Origin: Streptomyces galbus
GTDB lineage: Bacteria; Actinomycetota; Actinomycetes; Streptomycetales; Streptomycetaceae
NCBI RefSeq assembly: GCF_005280195.1
Contig: NZ_SZPR01000037.1
Location: 1 to 51,052 of the forward strand
DNA length: 51,052 nt
Reading direction: 5' to 3'
Under the pieces are notes generated by a model. That model made no database searches and was not told where the DNA came from. It was given only the letters and a program-made list of their open reading frames with translations. Position numbers and translations under genes: made by a program. Shown one piece after another: positions 8,696 to 17,296 of the stretch; the stretch's first letter is position 1; every line of letters begins with the position of its first letter.

Positions 8696-8996
8696 GTGTC
8701 TCCCAGCTCAGACGCGGCCCGTGCGGGATGCAGCCGTATGCAGACATCAGTCATGGCACCCATGTCCGACTTCGACGGGTCACCGCGACGGACCACAGTG
8801 TCACTGACCGGACAGCGCCTTGTCCATGGAGCCAGGGCCTCCCTCAACAGCAACTTGTTGCATGGTGCATGAGCGGGGACGGGGGAGGTCCGGTGAAGCA
8901 GTGACGGTGCGTGATAGTGACGCGATAGCTTCCCGATGCGCTGGAGCGGGAGGGTGGCCCAGGGCTCGCGGCCGGGCCCGGGAAAGGATGTGCAGC
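8696..8996. other. Divergent promoter region between the SARP gene and the NTF2-like gene
   Basis: No gene is supported in these 301 bases. They hold the inverted repeat GCAAC-TT-GTTGC near 8850, two TGCATG direct repeats beside it, and the 11-bp-spaced heptads at 8911-8939. No convincing -10 hexamer was found. Confidence 0.5.
8911..8939 (+). promoter_or_regulatory. SARP-type heptad repeats upstream of the NTF2-like gene
   Basis: GTGATAG (8911-8917), GCGATAG (8922-8928) and the weaker CCGATGC (8933-8939) begin exactly 11 bp apart. They lie 58-86 bp before the start of the NTF2-like gene and downstream of the divergent SARP start. The first heptad is identical to those at 4735 and 4748, which suggests one regulator for both sites. 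Confidence 0.6.
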
Positions 8997-9404
8997 ATGA
9001 CGACGCGCGACATGACCGGGGGTGCGGTCAGCGGCGCCGTGACGGCGGCCGGCATCGACCACGTGCGGCTCTCCTACCACTACCTGGACATCGGTGACAT
9101 CGACGGCTACGGCTCGCTCCTCGCCGACGACATCCGCGTGGTGCGCCCCGACGCGCCGCTGCGGGCCGGCCGGGAGGAGGTGCTGAGCCTCCACCAGGAC
9201 GCCCTGGTACCGCCCGGCACCCACCACATCGAGGAGATCGTCGCCCAGGGCCACAGCGTGGTGGTGACGGGACGCCTGACCCCGCCCGCCGCCTCCCGCC
9301 CGGACGGCACGGCCCGCGACCTGGAGTTCGTGGACTGGTTCACGCTGACCGACGACAGCATGCTGCGGGGCTACCGCCGCTACTACTTCACCGCCCCGTC
9401 CTGA
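8997..9404 (+). CDS. SnoaL/NTF2-like fold protein
   Basis: The 135-residue protein has the length and alternating pattern of the NTF2-like alpha+beta barrel: an N-terminal helix with SYHYLDIGDIDGYGSLLADD, then strands ending EFVDWFTLTDDSMLRGYRRY. Relatives act as small cyclases, isomerases or ketosteroid-type enzymes, often in biosynthetic clusters, but many have no known role. The ATG at 8997 has GAAAGGA eight bases upstream; an in-frame ATG at 8988 is an alternative. It is divergent from the SARP and preceded by heptad repeats, so it probably belongs to the same regulon. The catalytic residues cannot be assigned from sequence alone. Confidence 0.8.
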   Translation: MTTRDMTGGAVSGAVTAAGIDHVRLSYHYLDIGDIDGYGSLLADDIRVVRPDAPLRAGREEVLSLHQDALVPPGTHHIEEIVAQGHSVVVTGRLTPPAASRPDGTARDLEFVDWFTLTDDSMLRGYRRYYFTAPS

Positions 9405-9485
9405 CCCGGGCGGACGGGCCCACCCGCCGCCGGCACGCGGGGCGTTCCCGGCCCGCTGCGGGTACGGCTGCCGCCACGTCCCCGG

Positions 9486-9911
9486 CTACTGCGACTCGGC
9501 GAGTGCCTGCTGCGTGGTGGCGTACAGGGGCAGGACGGTGGTCAGCCGGGTGAGTTCCAGGATGCGGTGGACCTCCGGCTGGGTCCCGGCGAGCCCGAAG
9601 GCGCGCCCCGCGTCCGTGCGGCGGCGATGGAGGTCGACGAAGGCCCCCAGGGCGCTCGAATCGCAGAAGTCGACCTTGCTCAGGTCGAGCACGAGCAGCG
9701 GGACTTCCTGCATCTCCTTGGTGGTGAGGTGCCCCAGGAGCTGCGGGGTGGTGTGGTAGTCGATCGGGCCCTCCACCACGACGACGGCGTGCCGCGCGCC
9801 CCGGCGCGAGACGAGCGAGAGCGTCGGACCGGTCGGGGTGGGCAGGAGGGCGGCGTCGGACGGAGCGGTGCCGCGGGGCTCCGCGGCCTCGTGGTCGTGG
9901 GGCACGGTCAT
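9486..9911 (-). CDS. STAS-domain anti-sigma factor antagonist
   Basis: A single STAS domain spans most of the 141 residues, with the conserved phosphorylatable serine context DFCDSSALGAFVDL. In partner-switching systems an HATPase kinase phosphorylates this serine and a SpoIIE-type phosphatase reverses it, which decides whether an anti-sigma factor is sequestered. The ATG at 9911 has GGGAG nine bases upstream; a GTG at 9971 in the same frame is an alternative. The phosphatase gene immediately upstream ends at 9988 on the same strand, so the two probably form an operon and a functional pair. The sigma or anti-sigma partner is not in the immediate neighbourhood. Confidence 0.88.
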   Translation of the reverse strand: MTVPHDHEAAEPRGTAPSDAALLPTPTGPTLSLVSRRGARHAVVVVEGPIDYHTTPQLLGHLTTKEMQEVPLLVLDLSKVDFCDSSALGAFVDLHRRRTDAGRAFGLAGTQPEVHRILELTRLTTVLPLYATTQQALAESQ

Positions 9912-9987
9912 GGGGCTCAGCTCCCGGAGGTCCGAGGGGGGCGGGGTGTGCGGTGTGGTGCGGCCGGACACCGGCCGGGGCGGGTCC

Positions 9988-12453
9988 TCATGAGGTGCTG
10001 ACCTCCGCCCACACGACCTTGCCGCCGTCGATCAGTCGGGTGCCCCACCGTGCCGCGATCGCGTCCACCAGGAAGATGCCCCGGTGCCCGAACTCCTCGG
10101 GCCGCGAGACGATGAGACGGGGCTGGCGCGTACTGCTGTCGGTGACCTCCAGGACGACACGGTCGGCGCTGCGCCGCAGCTCGACCCGCAGGGGCGTCCG
10201 GGCGTGGCGCACGGCGTTGGCCACTATCTCGTCGGTCACCAGCATGAGGTCGTTCGCCAGGTGCCCCAGCCCCCATTCACGCATGGTGCGCGAGACGAGG
10301 TCACGGGCGTCGGGGACGGCGCCGGAGACCGGCGGGTACTCGCGGACCACGGCGAGCGTCTGGTGGGCGGAGTCCTCGGGCCGGTACAGGTACAGCATCG
10401 CGATGTCGTCGTCGTGCTGCCCGCCGGCCAGGGTGTCCAGCCAGGAGTCGCAGTCGGCCTCGATCTCGCCGACCGGGCCGGCCAGCAGCTTGCGCAGTTG
10501 GCGCAGCCCCTCGTCGATCGGCCGGGACCGGCGCTCGACCAGACCGTCGGTGTACAGCAGCAGCCGCGCCCCCGGTGCCAGGTGCGCCTCCTGCTCCGGG
10601 TAGGCGCGGCGCCCTACCCCGAGGGGCGGGCCGATCTCCTCGTCCAGGAACCGCACGCTGCCCTGAGCGTCGCGCAGGACCGGCGGGAGGTGGCCCGCCA
10701 CCGCGAGCCGGAGGCGGGAGCGGTGCCTGTCCAGCACCGCGTAGGCGCAGGTGGTGATGCATCCCGGTGCGATGTCGTCGACGATGACGCTCAACTGCTC
10801 CAGCACCTCGGACGGCGCGAGGCCGAGTTGGGCGTAGGCCCGGCAGGCGGTACGGATCTGGCCCATGATCGCTGCCGCCCGGACGCCCTTGCCCATGACG
10901 TCACCGACGACCAGGGCCACCTCGCCGTCGGGCAGCGGTATGAGGTCCATCCAGTCGCCGCCGGCGCCGCGGCTGCGGGCCGCGGGCAGGTAGCGCGACG
11001 TGGTGACGATCCCGTCGACCTTCGGCAGCGTCGGCAGCAGGCGCCGTTGCAGCTCCATGGCCGCTTCCCGCTCCTGGCGGTACGTCTGCGCGTTCTGCAG
11101 GGCGATGGCGGCCTGCGACGCGATGCCGGTGACCAGGCGCTCGTGCCGCTCGGTGAACCGGCCGGGCTCCGGGTGGCCGAAGAAGAACCCGCCGAGCACG
11201 GTGCCGCGGGAGACGACGGGCACGGCGAGGTAGCTGCGCACGGGCAGGTGCCCCTCCGGCATCCCGTGGTGCGGGGCGTTGTGCCCGTAGCGCGGGTCGG
11301 TGGTGATGTCGTCCGAGCGTACGACCCCCAGGCCGCGGAACGTGTACTCGAACACCTGGGTGTTGCGCGGCATGGGGAACTTGTCGAACGCCGAGCGGTC
11401 GACCCCCGAGATCACGTACAGCAGGTAGGACTCGCCGGTCTCGCCCAGCACGTTGTAGAAGAAGGCGCCGAAAGCGGCTCCCGACAGGCGGGTGGCGGCG
11501 TCGGAGGCGTGCTGGACGAGGGTGTCGAGGTCGAGTTCCGCGGCCAGCGCGCTGCCCACCTCCTGGAGCAGCTCGACGACGGCGGCCTCCTCCCGCAGTT
11601 CGCTCTCGCGGCGCCGCAGCTCGTCCTCGGAGCGCCGCAACTGCGCGCTGGTGGAGCGCAGTTCCGTGACGGCCGACTGCAGCTGGGAGGCGCGCCGCGT
11701 CACCAGGGCCTCCGTGCTCGCGGTCAGGGCACCGGCCGCCTCGAGCCGGGCCTCGGCGGAGTGCTCGCCGGCCGACAGCAGGGCGAGGCGCACGCTGTGC
11801 GCGAGGGGGCGGAAGAACTCGGTGATCCGGGCCGGCAGCTCCTGGTCGACGACGAGGGCCACCGCGAACCAGTGGCCGGCGTGCACGGGCCCGGCGAAGG
11901 CCAGGAGACGGCCCGCCCCCTCCGGCACGGACGGCGCCGAGGACGCGACCGCCGCGGACGTCCCGTCCCGCTGTACGGTCCGCTCCCCGTCCGGGTCGAG
12001 CAGGGCGACGTCGATCTCGCCGGCCGGGTCGCCGGCACCGTCGGCGGGCCACAGCCCGGCGTCCCGCAGGGACCGCAGCAGGAGTGAGGAGTCGAACGGC
12101 CCGGCGACGCCCGGCGCGGAACCATGGGGCGCTGCCGGCCCGGCGGTCCGAGGACCCTCGTCGGCGCCCCCGAACTCCCACACCGCGAGCGGCCCGTCGC
12201 CCGTCGACGGCCACCCCGGGTCGGCCTGGCCGCCGGGCCGGTCGGCGGGGCGGGCGAGGAACACACGCGCCTGCGCGCACGCCGGCTCGCCGTGCCGGTC
12301 GACGAGGCTGGTGCGGAAGAAGTCCGCGAGGCGCTGGGCGGCGGCATGCGTCGATCCGGCGCCGTCGACCGCCTGCCGCAGGTGCGTGCCGGCGGCGACG
12401 GTTTCGGCAAGGTCGAAAGCGGACACGTCGAACCGCGTGCCGTGTTGCGCCAT
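9988..12453 (-). CDS. SpoIIE-type PP2C phosphatase with GAF and HATPase domains
   Basis: The domain order in 821 residues is: an N-terminal sensor region of unknown type (1-235), a coiled coil (about 240-300), GAF (about 300-455), PP2C/SpoIIE phosphatase (about 490-692) and an anti-sigma-like HATPase (about 700-815). The metal-binding aspartates of the phosphatase are visible in GGDWMD (500), VGDVMGKG (518), YTDGLVE (636) and HDDDIAML (682-683). The HATPase N-box is DEIVANAVRHA. One protein thus holds both a phosphatase and a kinase-like domain, common in Streptomyces partner switching. The likely substrate is the STAS protein encoded just downstream. The ATG at 12453 has only a weak GAGA ribosome site. 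Confidence 0.92.
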   Translation of the reverse strand: MAQHGTRFDVSAFDLAETVAAGTHLRQAVDGAGSTHAAAQRLADFFRTSLVDRHGEPACAQARVFLARPADRPGGQADPGWPSTGDGPLAVWEFGGADEGPRTAGPAAPHGSAPGVAGPFDSSLLLRSLRDAGLWPADGAGDPAGEIDVALLDPDGERTVQRDGTSAAVASSAPSVPEGAGRLLAFAGPVHAGHWFAVALVVDQELPARITEFFRPLAHSVRLALLSAGEHSAEARLEAAGALTASTEALVTRRASQLQSAVTELRSTSAQLRRSEDELRRRESELREEAAVVELLQEVGSALAAELDLDTLVQHASDAATRLSGAAFGAFFYNVLGETGESYLLYVISGVDRSAFDKFPMPRNTQVFEYTFRGLGVVRSDDITTDPRYGHNAPHHGMPEGHLPVRSYLAVPVVSRGTVLGGFFFGHPEPGRFTERHERLVTGIASQAAIALQNAQTYRQEREAAMELQRRLLPTLPKVDGIVTTSRYLPAARSRGAGGDWMDLIPLPDGEVALVVGDVMGKGVRAAAIMGQIRTACRAYAQLGLAPSEVLEQLSVIVDDIAPGCITTCAYAVLDRHRSRLRLAVAGHLPPVLRDAQGSVRFLDEEIGPPLGVGRRAYPEQEAHLAPGARLLLYTDGLVERRSRPIDEGLRQLRKLLAGPVGEIEADCDSWLDTLAGGQHDDDIAMLYLYRPEDSAHQTLAVVREYPPVSGAVPDARDLVSRTMREWGLGHLANDLMLVTDEIVANAVRHARTPLRVELRRSADRVVLEVTDSSTRQPRLIVSRPEEFGHRGIFLVDAIAARWGTRLIDGGKVVWAEVSTS

Positions 12454-12565
12454 GCTGCGTCTCGTGCCCGGAGACGGTGGAACCATGCGGGTCACCTTAA
12501 TCCACGACGGGACGGCCCCCTGCCCGGTGGTCCCGGCGTCACCCCCCGGGGTGCCGGACGACGGG

Positions 12566-13369
12566 TCACGGTTCATGGTGCCGGCCGAGCAGGGCCCGCA
12601 GCGGTCTCCAGAGGGCCGGCGGGGCCGCCAGGACGTCGCCGCTGTGCGGCCAGGTGCCGGGCGTGGGACCGCCCAGGTCACCGACCGTGCCCCCGGCCTG
12701 CTGGACGAGCAGGACACCGGCCGCGCAGTCCCACGGCTGCAGCCCGGGCGCCCACAGGGCGTCGGCGCGACCGGAGGCGACCTGGGCGAGGGCGGCGGCC
12801 GCACTGCCCCCGCGGCGCAGGTCGCGCACCCGGGGGAGGAGGGCGCCGACCGTGGGACCGGCACGCTGGCGCTGGTCGGGCCGCCCGAAGTTGAGCTCGA
12901 CCAGGGCCCTGCCGAGGTCGTGCTGGCGGAGCGGTGCGACGGGGGTGCCGTCGGCGACAGTACGGGCGCCGGCCCGGGCCTCGGTCAGCAGGCCGAGCGC
13001 GGGCTCGATCACCACGCCGGCGAGCAGCCGGTCGCCGTCGGTGTCGACCGCGGCCACGCTGACCGCCCAGTCCGGCCGTCCGTACAGGTAGTTGGTGGTC
13101 CCGTCGATCGGATCCACGACCCACCGCACGCGACCTCCCCCGACGGTGGTCCCCTCCTCTTCCCCCAGGACCGCGTCGTGCGGGCGGTGCGCGGCCAGGA
13201 CGTCCCGTACGGCGCGCTCGGTGTCCCGGTCGGCCTGGCTCACCAGGTCGTCGGGGCCCGCCTTCTCCTCGACGAGGAGCCGGTGGGCGCGGTCGAGCCA
13301 GGAGGTGGCGGTACGGGCACCTGCCCGGGCCGCCTCGCGTGCCAGGCCCAGCAGGTCAGCGTCGTCCAC
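12566..13369 (-). CDS. Inositol monophosphatase family protein (fourth gene of the UbiA operon)
   Basis: The 267-residue protein has all the metal-site motifs of this family: GEEEG at 69-73, DPIDGTTNY at 86-94 and PWDCAAG at 212-218. It should therefore be an active Mg-dependent sugar or polyol phosphatase. The GTG start at 13369 has GGAGGG six bases upstream and overlaps the end of the UbiA-type gene by 14 bp, so translation is coupled. In this setting it could remove the phosphate left on a phosphosugar after the UbiA protein transfers it to a lipid, but the substrate is inference. Other options are inositol, histidinol or PAP phosphatases, all from the same superfamily. Confidence 0.88.
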   Translation of the reverse strand: MDDADLLGLAREAARAGARTATSWLDRAHRLLVEEKAGPDDLVSQADRDTERAVRDVLAAHRPHDAVLGEEEGTTVGGGRVRWVVDPIDGTTNYLYGRPDWAVSVAAVDTDGDRLLAGVVIEPALGLLTEARAGARTVADGTPVAPLRQHDLGRALVELNFGRPDQRQRAGPTVGALLPRVRDLRRGGSAAAALAQVASGRADALWAPGLQPWDCAAGVLLVQQAGGTVGDLGGPTPGTWPHSGDVLAAPPALWRPLRALLGRHHEP

Positions 13370-14735
13370 CGGCGTCCCTCCGCAGGGCGTCCCAGGTGGC
13401 CTGCCCCACCACGGCACGGACGAGGGGCGCGCACAGGGCGGTCGCGAGGGAGCGCACCGGCCGGGACACCCCGCCCATCGTGCTCGGGGAACGGCTGCTG
13501 AAGACGAGGTAGGCGGTCATGACGGCCAGCCAGGGCAGCAGGGCCGCCAGGGGCCGCGGCTGTGCGGTGAACACGAGGACCAGTACCTGCAGGACGGCCC
13601 CGGCGAGCACGGCTGCCGGACGCCGTCCCGCGAGGCGGACCGCCGCCGCGGTGGTCAGGGCCCCCAGCGCGGCCGCGAGCGCGGCGCGCCCCGCCGAGGC
13701 GGGCGTGACCAGCAGGGACCCGGTCGCGGCCGCCGCCGTGCCCGCGATCAGCAGCGCCACGTTCCACGGGGCGGCCCAGGAGGTGCGCCGGCGCAGCGGT
13801 GACCAGTCGGCGGGCGCGGCACCACCCGTGTGCGGCGGGAGCCAGCGCACCAGCGCCAGGAGGTGTTCCCGTGCCTGGTCGGCTCGTGCCGACCAGACCG
13901 GTTCGCCGCGGTCGGACGTGGCGAACGCCAGACTCTCCAGGAGCCACCTGCTGGTGACGAAGGCGGTCCCGAACGCCCACAGCGCCACGGCCGCCGACAC
14001 CGCGAGGGCCGGGCGGCGGCCCAGGTCGACGGCGAGGGCCAGTCCGGCCATGCCGCGCACCACGTACCCGGCGCCCACCACGACCCACAGCGCGACCACG
14101 GCGGGCCGGGCGGGGGGCGGGACCGCCGCCGTGCGGCCCGTGCCCCGGGCACGCAGGCCCTCGTACACGACGGCGACGCCGAAGACGGCCACGGTCAGCG
14201 TCGTCAGGACACTGCCCAGGTGCAGGCCCGGCAGGGCCAGTGCCAGGACGGCGACGATCCCCAGACGTGCCGCCGCGACCGTACCGCTCGCGGTGACGCG
14301 GGCCCGCACGCGCTCGACCGGTCCGGGCAGCCGACCGCGGTCACGCTCGGCAGGGTGCTGCTGGTCGGCGACGAACCCGCGGATGTCGTTCCACTGGTAG
14401 CGAGCCGGATAGACGAGCAGTTCCAGGGCGCCCCAGACGATCAGGGCCCGCACCAGGGACCGTCCCGTCACGTCCGCGCCCGCGGCCAGGGCCAGGAGGA
14501 AGGTGAACGGCATCAGGAGCGCTTTGAAGGCGTCCTTGGGGCGTGGCATCGCCAGGTATCCGCAGACCGAGCGGGGTCGCGACCCGCGCGCCGGAGCGGT
14601 GGCCCGGCCGGTCCGGTCCTTCGCGTCCGACCGCTCCTCCGGCCGAGGGGGCACCTCGCGCCGAGGGGTGGCCGGCCGACGCGGTGCCTCGAACGCCGAC
14701 ACGGCGGAGCCGTGCGCCGCCTCCCCGCCGCTCAC
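13356..14735 (-). CDS. UbiA-superfamily membrane transferase (resembles polyprenyl-phosphate phosphoribosyltransferases)
   Basis: The product has about nine hydrophobic helices and one clear UbiA motif. This reads YQWNDIRGFVADQQHP followed by an Arg-rich RDRGRLPG, which fits the pattern NDxRxxxADxxHPxxxxR. That form, with His-Pro and arginines after the aspartates, recalls the mycobacterial enzyme that puts phosphoribose on decaprenyl phosphate more than menaquinone or heme enzymes. The second Asp motif is unclear. The GTG at 14735 overlaps the HAD stop codon (GTGA), giving 459 residues, longer than the usual 290; a later ATG at the MPRPKDAFK sequence is also possible. It lies between phosphatase genes. 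Substrate is unknown. Confidence 0.75.
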   Translation of the reverse strand: MSGGEAAHGSAVSAFEAPRRPATPRREVPPRPEERSDAKDRTGRATAPARGSRPRSVCGYLAMPRPKDAFKALLMPFTFLLALAAGADVTGRSLVRALIVWGALELLVYPARYQWNDIRGFVADQQHPAERDRGRLPGPVERVRARVTASGTVAAARLGIVAVLALALPGLHLGSVLTTLTVAVFGVAVVYEGLRARGTGRTAAVPPPARPAVVALWVVVGAGYVVRGMAGLALAVDLGRRPALAVSAAVALWAFGTAFVTSRWLLESLAFATSDRGEPVWSARADQAREHLLALVRWLPPHTGGAAPADWSPLRRRTSWAAPWNVALLIAGTAAAATGSLLVTPASAGRAALAAALGALTTAAAVRLAGRRPAAVLAGAVLQVLVLVFTAQPRPLAALLPWLAVMTAYLVFSSRSPSTMGGVSRPVRSLATALCAPLVRAVVGQATWDALRRDAGGRR

Positions 14736-15481
14736 GTGGCGACCCGGACGGCGTCGCCGACGAGGTCCGAGGCCAGCTCGTCCCAGCTCGACCGCGTCCA
14801 GGACGCCCCCGCCCGGTGCAACTGCTCGATCCGGCCGGGTCGTTCCTCCTCCGGCACGAACTGCACCAGGCCCGCGGTGGTGATGCCCGCCGCCACCGCG
14901 GACGCGGCTCCGGTGGTGGAGTCCTCCAGGGCGAGCGCCTGCTGCGGACCGAGACCGAGCCGGGCCAGGGCGAACCGGTAGACGGCCGGGTCCGGCTTGC
15001 TCGTGGGCACCGGAAGGCTGTCCTCCGCGCTGAACCGCCGGTCCGGCGGGAGCAGGTCGTCCAGGCCGCTCGCGGTGAAGCACGCGGCGAGCCGCGTGAG
15101 GGCACTGGAGCTCACCACGGCGAGCCGGTAACGGCGGCCGAGCGCCGACACGGCCGCCACCACGTCCGGACGCGGCGTCAGGACCTTCCCCAGGTAGGCC
15201 GTCACCTCGGCCTTCTCGCGCGCCACCCACTCCTCGAGCTCCTCGGGCGCCAGCCGGGCGCCCTGGGCCTCGGCGAGGGTCCGGGCCGTGGTGCGGAAGT
15301 TGCTCCCGGTGGTGGTGAGCCGCAGGTGCTCGGGGGAGAAGTCCCCCTCCAGGCCGAAGCGGCGGGCGAAGTCCTGGGTGACGGTCGCGGAGGCGACGAA
15401 CGCGGGCTCCTCCGACGGGAACAGCGTGCCGTCCGCGTCCAGCAGCAGCGTCGTCACACCGGTCAGATCGGGGATGTTCAT
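14732..15481 (-). CDS. HAD-family hydrolase (phosphosugar or polyol phosphatase type)
   Basis: All four HAD motifs are present in 249 residues: LLLDADGTLF with nucleophile Asp15 and Asp17, VVSSSA, the lysine in TSKPDPAVY, and LEDSTTGAASA. The cap is helical and inserted after motif I, as in beta-phosphoglucomutase-like and polyol phosphatases. The ATG overlaps the stop codon of the polyol dehydrogenase gene (ATGA), so the two are coupled. Acting beside a mannitol-dehydrogenase-family enzyme, it may dephosphorylate a sugar or polyol phosphate. The precise substrate cannot be read from the sequence. Confidence 0.9.
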   Translation of the reverse strand: MNIPDLTGVTTLLLDADGTLFPSEEPAFVASATVTQDFARRFGLEGDFSPEHLRLTTTGSNFRTTARTLAEAQGARLAPEELEEWVAREKAEVTAYLGKVLTPRPDVVAAVSALGRRYRLAVVSSSALTRLAACFTASGLDDLLPPDRRFSAEDSLPVPTSKPDPAVYRFALARLGLGPQQALALEDSTTGAASAVAAGITTAGLVQFVPEEERPGRIEQLHRAGASWTRSSWDELASDLVGDAVRVAT

Positions 15482-16962
15482 GAGGCTCCTGCGGTCGAAG
15501 GGGTGGCGGACCGCCGGGATGGCTCCGGCGGCGAGGCCAGCGCGGCGCGCAGGCTCTCGCCGTTGCCGAAGGAGCCGGCCAGGGACGCGCGCAGCACCGC
15601 CACACTGTCGGTGTCGTCGGCGAGGTCGCCGAAGACGTCCGTGTAGGCCAGCAGCGGGCCGGGGTCGTCGCCGCCCCGCAGGGCCGCTTCCCGCAGCTCG
15701 TCGGCGCGGGCGTCCTGCACGTCGATCGCAGCGCCGTCCAGGTCCACCCCCCGCAGGTACCGCATCCAGGCGGCGACGGCGAACGCGAGCCGGGTGCGGG
15801 GCCGGTCCCCGGCGTGCGCGTCGTGCAGCGAGGGCAGCAGGTAGTCGGGCATCTTGGTCGAGCCGCGCCGGCACAGCCGCGCCAACCGGTCCCCGATGCT
15901 GGGGTTGTGCAGGCGCTCCAGCACGCTGTCGCAGTAGGCGTCGAGGTCCATGCCGGGGACGTCCGCGGGCAGCAGCGGGGCGATCTCCTCGCGCATCAGC
16001 CGTTCGACGAAGTCGGCCACCACCGGGTCCGCCATCGCCTCGTCGGTGCTGCGGTGGCCGGCCAGGTGTCCCACGTACCCGAGGGCCGAGTGGACGCCGT
16101 TGAGGAGGCGGCTCTTGATGAGCTTGTACGGGGCGACGTCGCCGACGAACAGGGCTCCCACCCGGTCCAGCGGGGGCCGGTCGTTGCAGAAGTCGTCCTC
16201 GATCACCCACTGGGTGAACGGCTCGGTGATCACCGGCCAGCGGTCGCCCACCTGGAAGTCGTCCTCGACCTCGTCGCGGTCCCCAGGCGTGGTCGCGGGG
16301 GTGATGCGGTCGACCATGCTGCCGGGGAAGGAGACCCGCTCCTCGATCCACCGGGCCAGTGCCGGGTCCCTGCGGCCGGCCAGCGACATGACGGCCTCGC
16401 GCGTCGCGGCGGCGCTGTCGGGCAGGTTGTCGCACGACAGCACCGTGAACGGGGCCCGCTGGTCACGGCGGCGCTGGTCGAGGGCGTCGACGATCAGGCC
16501 GAACACCGAGTCGCCGGACTCCCCGGCGTCGTCGGGGAGGACGTAGCCGTCCGCGGTGATCGTCAGGGTCACCAGGCGTGTGCGCGGATCGGCGAGGCGC
16601 CGTGCCACTTCCGCCCGGTCCTCGGTCAGCAGGAAGTACTCGACCATGCTCCCGATGACCTTGGCCGTGCTGTCGTCGCCCCCGCGCTGGACCACGGTGA
16701 AGAGGTTGTCCTGGGCGTCCAGGACCTCGCCCATCTCGGGCCGCCGCATCCCCACGCCGACCACGCCCCACCGGGTGAAGCCCAGTTCGGCCAACTGGTC
16801 GAAATAGACCGCCTGATGGGCCCGGTGGAAACCACCGACCCCGAAGTGCACGACGGCCGGCTCGATGCGTGCCCGGTCGTATCCGGGTGTTTCCAGCTGG
16901 CTGCCGGGACACGCGTCGAGGCTGCGGTTGTTGAGAGCGGGTACAGGCGGTGAATCCGACAT
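15478..16962 (-). CDS. Mannitol dehydrogenase family polyol/sugar-acid oxidoreductase
   Basis: The 494-residue protein has the long-chain polyol dehydrogenase signature: an NAD-binding GVGGFHRAH at 41-49 and the catalytic lysine/asparagine/histidine block KSRLLNGVHSALGY in the C-terminal half. Family members interconvert ketoses and polyols (mannitol, arabinitol, sorbitol) or reduce uronates. The ATG at 16962 has AAGGA five bases upstream. It is the first gene of a four-gene operon whose members overlap by 4, 4 and 14 bp. The family's usual sugar transporter and LacI or DeoR regulator are absent, which hints at a biosynthetic rather than catabolic role; that is inference. Confidence 0.92.
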   Translation of the reverse strand: MSDSPPVPALNNRSLDACPGSQLETPGYDRARIEPAVVHFGVGGFHRAHQAVYFDQLAELGFTRWGVVGVGMRRPEMGEVLDAQDNLFTVVQRGGDDSTAKVIGSMVEYFLLTEDRAEVARRLADPRTRLVTLTITADGYVLPDDAGESGDSVFGLIVDALDQRRRDQRAPFTVLSCDNLPDSAAATREAVMSLAGRRDPALARWIEERVSFPGSMVDRITPATTPGDRDEVEDDFQVGDRWPVITEPFTQWVIEDDFCNDRPPLDRVGALFVGDVAPYKLIKSRLLNGVHSALGYVGHLAGHRSTDEAMADPVVADFVERLMREEIAPLLPADVPGMDLDAYCDSVLERLHNPSIGDRLARLCRRGSTKMPDYLLPSLHDAHAGDRPRTRLAFAVAAWMRYLRGVDLDGAAIDVQDARADELREAALRGGDDPGPLLAYTDVFGDLADDTDSVAVLRASLAGSFGNGESLRAALASPPEPSRRSATPSTAGAS

Positions 16963-17296
16963 GGTGATCCTTCGTGCGCTCGTGTCGAGGGGTCCGACTT
17001 CGTGCTGACCTCGCCGCTGGTTCGTCCGTCGCGGGAGTGACCCTCGTGCACCGACGTGCCACGAAAAGGTGTGGTCAGGGAGGGAACCGGAACTCCGTCC
17101 TGATGACGGTGGACTGTCGGGGTACCTCCGCCTGTACAGGTGAAACGGATACTTCGTCCGCATTTCTCCGTATGGGTGCCCGCTGTCCGTCACCCCGCCG
17201 TTTCGGCCCCGCCCCCCGTGCTACTCGGTCCCGACACGACCGGCAGCGGGACGTTCCCGCCGGTCACCGATGAGACACCCATGGTGGAGGACAGTG
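16963..17296. other. Divergent intergenic region, 334 bp
   Basis: No gene is supported. The region must hold promoters for the leftward polyol dehydrogenase operon and the rightward decarboxylase. On the minus strand a GTTT-N15-AGGTAC pattern near 17118-17142 weakly resembles a stress-sigma (SigB-type) promoter for the operon, but the -10 differs from the consensus. No strong terminator or repeat was seen. Confidence 0.35.

Noticed and set aside
12454..12864. An N-terminal extension of the SpoIIE-type phosphatase
   Set aside because: The added residues are Pro/Arg/Ser-rich without structure and run opposite in reading phase to the IMPase gene end; the ATG at 12453 gives a normal start.
17118..17142. 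SigB-type promoter for the polyol dehydrogenase operon
   Set aside because: The -10 reads AGGTAC and not GGGTAY, and similar partial matches are frequent in GC-rich DNA; noted only in the region entry.
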